Of a stretch of DNA of 20,402 nucleotides, positions 13,221-19,309 are shown piece by piece; position 1 is the first letter of the stretch; each line of letters starts with the position of its first letter. The position numbers and the translations under genes are program-made. This DNA comes from an uncultured bacterium (GTDB taxonomy: Bacteria; Actinomycetota; Coriobacteriia; Coriobacteriales; Coriobacteriaceae). Where the stretch lies: contig CAJMMX010000046.1 in NCBI GenBank assembly GCA_905214615.1, positions 1-20,402 of the forward strand, written 5' to 3'. A model generated the notes under the pieces. It did no database searches. It saw only the letters and a program-made list of their open reading frames with translations, and was not told the origin of the DNA.

Positions 13221-16200
13221 TAGCTCAGCCTCCCGTGCTCGACCGAAAGCGAGAAATCGGCAAACGCGCAGGTGCTGGCACGGTGGCTCACGAGCACAAT
13301 GGTCTTGCCGCGGCGCTTGAGCTCGTCGATTGCCTGCATCACGGACGCCTCGTTGAGAGCATCGAGCGCGCTGGTGGGTTCGTCGAGCAAGATGAAGGGT
13401 GCGTCGTTGAGGAAGATGCGCGCAAGGCCGATGCGCTGGCGCTCGCCGCCCGAAAGCGAGTCGCCCAGCTCGGCAACGGGCGTGTCGAGTCCCTGCGGCA
13501 GACGGTCGATGAGCGTGGTGAGTGAGGCGGAGCGGCAAGCGTCGAGCAGCTCGGCATCGGTGGCGTTGGCGTGCGCGACCAGCAGGTTCTCGCGTACGGT
13601 GCCGCAGAACAGATGCGTGTCCTGGGTCATATAGGCCTCGTGGCTGCGCAGGCTCGCCGTGTTGATGTGGCGGGCATCGACGCCGCTCACCGTGATGGTG
13701 CCGGCTGCGGGGTCCCAAAAGCGCATGAGCAGCTTAAGCAGCGTCGACTTGCCCGAACCCGAGCGCCCCATGATGCAGGTCATGGTACCGGGCGCAAAGG
13801 TGCAGGTCACGTCGTCGAGGATGAGACTCGCAGCGGTGTCGTTCGCGACCTGCTCTGTGGCGCCCGCACCGCCCGCGTCCACGCCGCCCACATAGCTAAA
13901 GCTCACATGCTCGGCTGCGGCGCCGGCAAACTCAACGTTCTGTCCATCGGCGACCTCGGCGCACTGGGGCCGCTCGTCGAGCAAATCGAGCACGCGTGCG
14001 CCCGAGGCGAGCGTCTCCTGCAGTGAGGCGCCCAGGCGGCTCACGGCCATCACCGAGCCAAACGACGACACAAAGGTAAAGACGGCGACAAACGCTGCGG
14101 CAAAGTCAATCGTTCCCGCAGCCACCAGCTGCAGCGCACGCCCGAGCATCACCAGATTAGCCACAAGAATAAGCGCATCGGCTACGGCCTCGCTGACCGC
14201 CTGGCGGCGCTTGAGGCGCGCGTCCACGGCGCCGACTTGCTCGGTCAGCTTGCCCAGGGCACGGCTGCGATCGGTGCCACCGGCAAACTGGATGGTCTCG
14301 CCCGCGCCGCGCAGACTGTCGAGTACAAAGGCGCCCAGCTTACCGGCGCCCTCGCGGCTCTGGCGGCCGGTGGTGCCGCATGCCTTGGCCGAGGTCAGGG
14401 GCAGCAGCACGCCCAGGACCGCGTAGGCCACGAGCGCGATGCCCGCGAGCTCGGGGCTCACAGCCAGCACAAAGCCCTCAAACACAACGGTGCAGACCAG
14501 AGCTATGGCAATGGGCGAGATGGTGTGCGCGTAGAAGACCTCGAGCAGCTCGATATCCGAGGTGACCAGGCTCACGAGCTCGCCCTTGCCGCGGCCCTCG
14601 AGCTTGGCGGGGGCGAGCTGGCGCAGGGCGCCAAACACCAGGTCGCGAATGTGTGCGAGCAGACGGAATGCGATGTAATGGTTGCAGAGCTGCTCGCCGT
14701 AGTGGAGCGGCCCGCGCGCGATGCCGCAGGCGGCACAGGCCGCGCATGTGACGATAAGACCAAGCCCCAAGGCGTTGCGGCCCAGCGCGGCCATAAGGCC
14801 AAGGGCGCCAAAGGCCGGCACGAACGCGGCGGTGAGCATGCCAATGCTGCCCAGCGCGACGGCTAGCACAAGCCAGCCGGCAAGCGGTCGGACGAGCCCC
14901 ATCATGCGCCACATGATGGACGGCGCCGAGCGACGGGCGCGGCCGGAGTCAGGCACCGCGGCAGCGGAAGACGAGCCGGCACCGTTGAGGCCATCGGTAC
15001 GGGCGGTGCTGCCGTCAACAGCCTCAACCGCGCCGGCATCCTCGGCATCACCCTCCGCATACGCATATGCCGAGAGCTGCTCCTGGCTGTTCCACATGCG
15101 CGCATAGGCGCCCGCGGTTGCCAAGAGCTCGCCGTGAGTCCCGCGCTCGGCAATGCGACCGCGTTCCAGCACCAGAATCTGGTCGGCGTCCACGATCGTC
15201 GACAGGCGGTGTGCCACCACAATTACAGTGTGCTCGCCGGCAAGCGATGCGATGACCTCGCCGATCGCGGCTTCGCTCGCAGCGTCCACATTGCTCGTAG
15301 CCTCGTCAAACACATAGATCGGCGAGTCGTGCAGCAGGGCGCGTGCCATGCACACGCGCTGGCGCTGGCCACCCGAAAGGTTGGTGCCGCCCTCGTTAAT
15401 CACCATGTCGAGCCCGCCGTTGGCCTGCACAAAGGCCGCCACGCGCGTGCGGCCGAGCGCGCGCAAAAGCTCGGCGTCGGTGGCGTTGGGCTGGGCGAGC
15501 AGCAGGTTGTCGCGCAGGGTGCCGGCAAACAGGTAGCCGTTGGTGGGCACCAGGGTGACGGCACGCATGAGTGAGGCGGCCGTGGCATCGCGCAGCTCGA
15601 CGCCGCCAATGCGAACGCTGCCACGGTAGGCACCCTTGCGGCCCGCGATAATCCCCGCGAGCGTGGACTTGCCGCCGCCGCTTTCGCCCACGAGTGCTAC
15701 GAGCGAGCCGTGCGCAATGGTCGCGCTGGCGCTGTCCAGCACCGTGCGGTCGCCGTATGCATAGCTCACGCCCGCGAGCTCGATATCGCCGCGACCGTCA
15801 AGCTCAACATCGCCGCGCTCGGGCTCGGGCGTATCCAAAATGCCAAACATGCGGCGCGAGGCGGCCATGCCGTTCATGGCCGTGTGGAACAGCGATCCCA
15901 GGCGGCGCATGGGCAAAAAGAACTCCTGCGACAGAAAGACGACTAGAAAGGCCGCCTCAAAGCCAATTTTGCCCGTGGCGAGCTGCAGCGTGGCTACGAT
16001 AATGCCGAGCGCGGCGCCCATATAGACGACCAGGTCCATAACGCAAATGGAGCGCAGCTGCATCACCAGCAGGCGCATGGTCGCTGTGCGGAAACGCTCG
16101 GACTCGGCGTTGATGCGCTCGTGCCAGCTGCGATCGGCCTGGTAGACCTTAAGGGTGGTGAGACCCTGCACGGCCTCCAGGAACATGCCGCCCAGATCGA

Positions 16201-16786
16201 CATAGCTGCCCCAGTACTCGGCACCGATCTTTTTGGCGTTGCGCATGACCATCATGATGGAGACGGGGATGACCGGAACGCAGGCGAGCAGCAGCGCGGC
16301 AGGAAGACCCGCCTGGCCCACGAGCAGTACAAACAGCGTGATGGGTGCCAAGCCGGCAAAGAAGAGCTGCGGCAGGTAGCCGCCAAAGTACACCTGGAGT
16401 TGCGTGGCGCCCTCGACGCTGGTCTGGACGGCCTCGGCGGTGGGGACGGTCTCGGTGTAGGAGGGGCCGAGTGCGGTGAGCTTGTCGTAGACGAGCGAGC
16501 GCACGCGGCGGACGGCCTCGAACGCGGCCCTGTCGCCGGCGCGTTGGGCCAGGTAGATGGAGGCGGCGCGCGCGATGATGGCGGCGCCGAGCGGCGAGGC
16601 CGCCTGTGCGAGGGCATCGACGGCGAGCGCGGCGGAAAGGCCGTCCGTGACGATGCCGCCCAAGATGCGCGCAAGCACCCACATCACCGTGATGTTTGCC
16701 ATGAGCGCGATCCACTTAAACAGGACGCTTGCCATAATGTAGGGCGTTGCCTGCGGAACCAGGGAGAAGAGCCGCTTCTCGAACAT
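13220..16786 (-). CDS. Fused CydDC-like ABC exporter (two membrane-ATPase halves in one chain)
   Basis: A 1188-residue protein arranged TMD1-NBD1-linker-TMD2-NBD2. NBD1 has Walker A GESGGGKST (367-375), signature LSGGQRQR and Walker B VFDEATSNVD; NBD2 has GRSGSGKST (1007-1015), LSGGERQR and LLDEPTSALD. TMD1 ends FLSQEFFLPMRRLGSLFH, typical of CydD. TMD2 contains GEQLCNHYIAFRLLAHIRDLVFGALRQLAPAKL, like CydC. A low-complexity linker of about 60 residues (about 560-620, rich in Ala, Gly, Ser, Asp) joins the halves. CydDC exports glutathione and cysteine, affects haem and redox balance, and is needed for cytochrome bd assembly. No cydAB lies nearby, so that role is inference, and a general peptide or drug exporter is the alternative. 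The start at 16786 has AGGAGG four bases upstream. Confidence 0.88.
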   Translation of the reverse strand: MFEKRLFSLVPQATPYIMASVLFKWIALMANITVMWVLARILGGIVTDGLSAALAVDALAQAASPLGAAIIARAASIYLAQRAGDRAAFEAVRRVRSLVYDKLTALGPSYTETVPTAEAVQTSVEGATQLQVYFGGYLPQLFFAGLAPITLFVLLVGQAGLPAALLLACVPVIPVSIMMVMRNAKKIGAEYWGSYVDLGGMFLEAVQGLTTLKVYQADRSWHERINAESERFRTATMRLLVMQLRSICVMDLVVYMGAALGIIVATLQLATGKIGFEAAFLVVFLSQEFFLPMRRLGSLFHTAMNGMAASRRMFGILDTPEPERGDVELDGRGDIELAGVSYAYGDRTVLDSASATIAHGSLVALVGESGGGKSTLAGIIAGRKGAYRGSVRIGGVELRDATAASLMRAVTLVPTNGYLFAGTLRDNLLLAQPNATDAELLRALGRTRVAAFVQANGGLDMVINEGGTNLSGGQRQRVCMARALLHDSPIYVFDEATSNVDAASEAAIGEVIASLAGEHTVIVVAHRLSTIVDADQILVLERGRIAERGTHGELLATAGAYARMWNSQEQLSAYAYAEGDAEDAGAVEAVDGSTARTDGLNGAGSSSAAAVPDSGRARRSAPSIMWRMMGLVRPLAGWLVLAVALGSIGMLTAAFVPAFGALGLMAALGRNALGLGLIVTCAACAACGIARGPLHYGEQLCNHYIAFRLLAHIRDLVFGALRQLAPAKLEGRGKGELVSLVTSDIELLEVFYAHTISPIAIALVCTVVFEGFVLAVSPELAGIALVAYAVLGVLLPLTSAKACGTTGRQSREGAGKLGAFVLDSLRGAGETIQFAGGTDRSRALGKLTEQVGAVDARLKRRQAVSEAVADALILVANLVMLGRALQLVAAGTIDFAAAFVAVFTFVSSFGSVMAVSRLGASLQETLASGARVLDLLDERPQCAEVADGQNVEFAGAAAEHVSFSYVGGVDAGGAGATEQVANDTAASLILDDVTCTFAPGTMTCIMGRSGSGKSTLLKLLMRFWDPAAGTITVSGVDARHINTASLRSHEAYMTQDTHLFCGTVRENLLVAHANATDAELLDACRSASLTTLIDRLPQGLDTPVAELGDSLSGGERQRIGLARIFLNDAPFILLDEPTSALDALNEASVMQAIDELKRRGKTIVLVSHRASTCAFADFSLSVEHGRLS

Positions 16787-16993
16787 GAAACCTCCTATGC
16801 CGTAACGGTGCCGGGCTGGGTCCTCGGCAGCCGCTTAGTTAGCCAAATGCAACTAGAGTAACATCGTGCAGCGGGTAAGTATGCCGAGGGTAATTTTTAG
16901 CCGATGAACTGCGTAGAAAGTTCAAAATTGTTGAGTGCGGCGAACTTTGTGGTGGACGGAATGCGGGCGCAATTTTGATCGTGTGCGGCCCGC

Positions 16994-17065
16994 TCCAAAA
17001 CGTGTACGTCAGCCTCCAAAACCGACAAAAAATGACATGTTTGGAGGCTGACGTACATGTTTGGA
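16994..17065. repeat. Inverted repeat with four TCCAAA/TTTGGA boxes (possible compound operator)
   Basis: The 18-base core tgtacgtcagcctccaaa (17003-17020) is perfectly complementary to tttggaggctgacgtaca (17040-17057) across a 19-base A-rich spacer. The match extends outward with one substitution and one indel to 16994 and 17065. Within the right arm acatgtttgga occurs twice exactly, at 17035-17045 and 17055-17065, 20 bases apart. As a result TCCAAA appears at 16994 and 17015 and TTTGGA at 17040 and 17060. The boxes in each arm are about two helical turns apart. A site for a cooperative regulator is one reading; a mobile or REP-type palindrome is the other. Confidence 0.75.
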
Positions 17066-17069
17066 TAGG

Positions 17070-17106
17070 GGCAAGGGCGACGACGGACGAAAGTCACGCC
17101 TGTGCC
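17070..17106 (+). other. Stem-loop in the leader of the LarC-like gene
   Basis: The arm ggcaagggcg (17070-17079) pairs with cgcctgtgcc (17097-17106) at nine of ten positions, counting one G-T wobble. An inner GAC/GTC stem (17082-17084 with 17093-17095) closes the eight-base loop ggacgaaa. No T run follows. It could be a structured 5' leader or a factor-binding hairpin; I do not recognise a known riboswitch class. Confidence 0.4.
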
Positions 17107-17168
17107 ACGTTCGATGTGCTAGCGTTTGGGTGAATAAAACGAGCCCGTGCGGAAAGGATCCGGACCGT

Positions 17169-17654
17169 ATGCAACGTGGAAGTACATCTCCGCTGTCCCG
17201 CGAGACCGATGCGCCCGAAACCATCGTCAAGCTGGAGTGCGACATCGATGATGCGTCGCCCGAGGTACTCGCCTATGCCGCTGACCGCCTGCGCGAGGCC
17301 GGCGCCCGCGAGGTGCACTGGCTGCCCCTCTACTGCAAAAAAGGCCGCCCCGGCTGGCAGTTGCAGGTGATCTGCTCACACGAGGATATCGAGCGCCTGC
17401 AGACGATTATCTTTTTGGAGACCACGACCAACGCCATTCGTCGCCAGGTGATGGAACGCGTTTGCCTGCCGCGCCGATTCGAGCAGGTGACAACGCCTTG
17501 GGGCGAGGTATCCGTTAAGGTGGCGACCCTGCCCGATGGCAGTGAACGTGCGGCTCCCGAGTACGAGGACTGTGCTCGCCTTGCCCGCGAGCACAACGTG
17601 CCGCTCCAGCGCGTGATGCAGACGGCACAAGCCTCGGCACTGCGATTTGAATAG
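17169..17654 (+). CDS. Stand-alone LarC C-terminal (nickel-insertion, DUF111) domain protein
   Basis: A 161-residue protein matching only the C-terminal half of LarC. LarC is the CTP-dependent enzyme that inserts nickel into the pincer cofactor of lactate racemase and relatives. Recognised segments are VKLECDIDDASPEVLAYAADRL, PLYCKKGRPGWQLQVIC, IIFLETTTNAIRRQVMERVCLPR, PWGEVSVKVA and PEYEDCARLAREHNVPL. Full LarC is about 400 residues. The N-terminal domain is absent here, and no larA, larB or larE lies in the window. The ATG at 17169 is preceded by GGAAAGGA (17151-17158); the frame is open to 17061 but only across the repeat and hairpin region. In some lactobacilli LarC is made by frameshifting between two ORFs, but no N-terminal remnant is visible upstream, so this is an orphan or truncated gene of uncertain role. 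Confidence 0.8.
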   Translation: MQRGSTSPLSRETDAPETIVKLECDIDDASPEVLAYAADRLREAGAREVHWLPLYCKKGRPGWQLQVICSHEDIERLQTIIFLETTTNAIRRQVMERVCLPRRFEQVTTPWGEVSVKVATLPDGSERAAPEYEDCARLAREHNVPLQRVMQTAQASALRFE

Positions 17655-17657
17655 CGC

Positions 17658-17682
17658 GGCCGGCGACATCTCGCGCCCGGCC
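17658..17682 (+). other. Short GC hairpin between the LarC-like gene and yfcE
   Basis: The arms ggccgg (17658-17663) and ccggcc (17677-17682) form a six-base-pair stem just after the stop codon of the LarC-like gene and 27 bases before the next start. There is no T run. It resembles the other small intergenic hairpins of this window and may separate or stabilise parts of one transcript. Confidence 0.3.
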
Positions 17683-17709
17683 ACATCAGCCCCACCCGAA
17701 AGGACCACC

Positions 17710-18258
17710 ATGAAATACCTCATCGCTTCCGACATTCACGGCTCGGCATACTGGACCGAGCGTCTGGTCGCCGCAATCGAATCCGAGCAGCCCGACCGCA
17801 TCGTGCTGCTGGGCGACCTGCTCTACCACGGCCCGCGCAACGACCTGCCGCGCGACTACGCCCCCAAGCGCGTGATTCCGCTGCTCAACGCCCTGGCCGA
17901 CCGCATCATCGCCGTCCGCGGCAACTGCGACGCCGAGGTCGACCAGATGGTGCTCGACTTTCCCGTCATGGCGGACTACGCCACGCTGTTCGATGAGGCC
18001 GGCCGTGAACTGTTCCTGACGCACGGCCACGTCTTTGGCGCCGGCATGCACAACAGCGTCGACCACGTGCCCGCGCTGCCCGAGGGCTCCGCGCTCGTCT
18101 ACGGCCACACGCATATCAAGGTTAACGAGGCAAGCGAGGCACGCCCGGGCCTATGGCTCTTCAACCCCGGCAGCGTGAGCATCCCCAAGGACGGCACGCA
18201 CAGCTACGGCATCTACGAGGGCGGCGCGTTCCGTCACGTGATCCTGGAGGAGAAATAA
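17710..18258 (+). CDS. yfcE: YfcE-type metallophosphoesterase
   Basis: A 182-residue calcineurin-like phosphodiesterase, almost the same length as E. coli YfcE (about 184). The metal-binding set is complete: D8 and H10 (SDIHGS), D36 (GDLLYHGPRN), N72 (RGNCD), the THGH histidines and GHTH near the end, followed by NPGSVSIPKDG. The LLYHGPRNDLP stretch is typical of the YfcE branch. Such enzymes hydrolyse artificial phosphodiesters in vitro; the natural substrate is not known. The ATG at 17710 has GAAAGGA upstream. Its 3' end carries GGAGGAG for mazG, which starts two bases after the stop. Confidence 0.92.
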   Translation: MKYLIASDIHGSAYWTERLVAAIESEQPDRIVLLGDLLYHGPRNDLPRDYAPKRVIPLLNALADRIIAVRGNCDAEVDQMVLDFPVMADYATLFDEAGRELFLTHGHVFGAGMHNSVDHVPALPEGSALVYGHTHIKVNEASEARPGLWLFNPGSVSIPKDGTHSYGIYEGGAFRHVILEEK

Positions 18259-18260
18259 TC

Positions 18261-19121
18261 ATGGCGCAGCACATGGCTCGGCAAAATGCCGAGGGCTCGC
18301 GCGATCTGTCCACGCTGGTCGACGTGTCGGCCGAGCTGCAGCATTTGGTGCAGACTATCTGGCGTCTGCGTCAGCCCGATGGCTGCCCGTGGGACCGCGA
18401 GCAGACGCACCGCAGCATTGGCAAGAACATGATCGAGGAAGCCTACGAGGCGCTCGATTGCATCGAGGCGGACGACGTGGCGCATCTGCGCGAGGAGCTG
18501 GGCGACGTGCTCATGCAGGTGGTACTGCATGCGCAGATTGCGGCGGACGCCGGCGAGTTTACACTTGCCGATGTGGCACGCGATATCGACGCCAAGCTCA
18601 TCCGTCGTCATCCGCACGTGTTTGGCGATGCGGACGCCGAGAGCTCCGATGAGGTGCTCAAGATCTGGGACGAGGTTAAGCTTGCCGAGAAGGCTGCAAA
18701 GGACAAGGCCGTGGCAGCGGGCGAGGCTGCGCCCGAGGGCCTGCTCGACGGCGTGCCCACGCATCTGCCGGCGCTGATGCAGGCTCAGAAGGTGTCGCGC
18801 AAGGCGGCTGCCGTGGGCTTTGAGTGGGAGACAGTCCAGGACGTGTGGGACGAGGTCGCCGAGGAGCGCGCCGAGTTTGAGGCCGAGACTCCCGGCTCGC
18901 CCGAGCGCGAGATGGAGTTTGGCGACCTGCTCTTTGCTCTGGTCAACGTTGCGCGCAAGGAGGGAATCGACGCCGAGAGCGCCCTGCGTGCCAGCACGGC
19001 AAAGTTCCGCCGCCGCTGGGCCGCGATGGAGCAGATGGCGGCCGACGCCCACGTGGATCTGGCCGAGCTTTCGACCCACGGCCTCAATGACCTCTGGGAT
19101 GCCGCAAAGGCAGAGGAGTAA
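18261..19121 (+). CDS. mazG: Nucleoside triphosphate pyrophosphohydrolase MazG
   Basis: A 286-residue house-cleaning enzyme that hydrolyses nucleoside triphosphates to monophosphates and pyrophosphate, removing abnormal nucleotides. The N-terminal core reads LRQPDGCPWDREQTHRSI, then the metal-binding EEAYEAL and EELGDVLMQVVLHAQIA. The repeated domain in the second half has DVWDEVAEERAEFE and EFGDLLFALVNVARKEGIDAESAL. The length is slightly above the roughly 263 of E. coli. The start at ATG 18261 uses GGAGGAG in the yfcE end; an alternative ATG at 18273 is possible. A strong terminator begins seven bases after the stop, closing the LarC-like/yfcE/mazG cluster. Confidence 0.95.
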   Translation: MAQHMARQNAEGSRDLSTLVDVSAELQHLVQTIWRLRQPDGCPWDREQTHRSIGKNMIEEAYEALDCIEADDVAHLREELGDVLMQVVLHAQIAADAGEFTLADVARDIDAKLIRRHPHVFGDADAESSDEVLKIWDEVKLAEKAAKDKAVAAGEAAPEGLLDGVPTHLPALMQAQKVSRKAAAVGFEWETVQDVWDEVAEERAEFEAETPGSPEREMEFGDLLFALVNVARKEGIDAESALRASTAKFRRRWAAMEQMAADAHVDLAELSTHGLNDLWDAAKAEE

Positions 19122-19127
19122 GACTGC

Positions 19128-19169
19128 GGGGGCGACGGGACGGACTTTCTCATCGCCCCCATTATTTTT
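19128..19169 (+). terminator. Rho-independent terminator after mazG
   Basis: The perfect eight-base-pair stem gggggcga (19128-19135) with tcgccccc (19153-19160) closes a 17-base loop. It is followed by attattttt, ending in five T at 19165-19169. It ends the gene cluster upstream of enolase and separates it from the enolase promoter that starts nine bases later. Confidence 0.75.
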
Positions 19170-19177
19170 CAAAAAGA

Positions 19178-19207
19178 TTGTATCCCTTGGCTAACTTAGG
19201 GCATAAT
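19178..19207 (+). promoter_or_regulatory. Enolase promoter
   Basis: The hexamers TTGTAT (19178-19183) and CATAAT (19202-19207) are 18 bases apart and match the consensus at four and five of six positions. They sit directly after the mazG terminator in an AT-rich stretch. Transcription would start near 19214, giving an untranslated leader of about 95 bases before enolase. A GGCTAACTTA box lies inside the -35/-10 spacer. Confidence 0.55.
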
Positions 19208-19233
19208 GCAAAAAGTGCGATAAGGCTAACTTA
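19189..19233 (+). promoter_or_regulatory. Duplicated GGCTAACTTA box at the enolase promoter (possible operator)
   Basis: The 10-mer ggctaactta occurs at 19189-19198, between the -35 and -10 hexamers, and again at 19224-19233, about 10 bases after the predicted transcript start. The second copy lies in the dyad ATAAG-GCTAA-CTTAT (19220-19234). A related TTGGCTAACT is found on the minus strand upstream of the ABC transporter (16836-16845 region). The placement of both copies would suit a repressor. The half-site loosely resembles the GGCTAACCTAA half of DtxR/IdeR boxes, but that resemblance is weak. Confidence 0.4.
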
Positions 19234-19309
19234 TGAACCTGCGCGCCACTGTAGCGTGCAAGCCGTGTCGCCAAGCATTCAACCCGTTTCCAAGTGAGAG
19301 GGAGACAAC

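Larger units (their letters stand above)
16787..17168. other. Divergent intergenic region (382 bp) with dense repeats
   Basis: This is the only gap above 300 bases. It separates the minus-strand transporter operon from the plus-strand LarC-like gene and is visibly richer in A and T than the genes. From left to right it holds TGCCG/CGGCA arms at 16809-16829 and a TAGTT (16836-16840) / AACTA (16851-16855) dyad containing the motif TTGGCTAACT on the minus strand. A nine-base inverted repeat, tcaaaattg (16922-16930) with caattttga (16970-16978), follows. Then come the four-box repeat (16994-17065) and a hairpin (17070-17106), listed separately. Promoters for both directions must lie here, but no hexamer pair is convincing. 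I see no credible small gene. Confidence 0.7.

Noticed and set aside
16121..16861. A 246-codon plus-strand frame overlapping the start of the ABC transporter
   Set aside because: It is antisense to the conserved TMD1 of the transporter, has no ribosome binding site and resembles no family.
17070..17110. Resemblance of the leader hairpin to a ZTP or guanidine riboswitch
   Set aside because: Only a few bases (cgcctgtgcc, loop acga) look similar; the remaining conserved elements of those riboswitches are missing.
19244..19252. A GCCACTG string in the enolase leader, as in cobalamin riboswitches
   Set aside because: The other conserved parts, including the B12 box, are not present.
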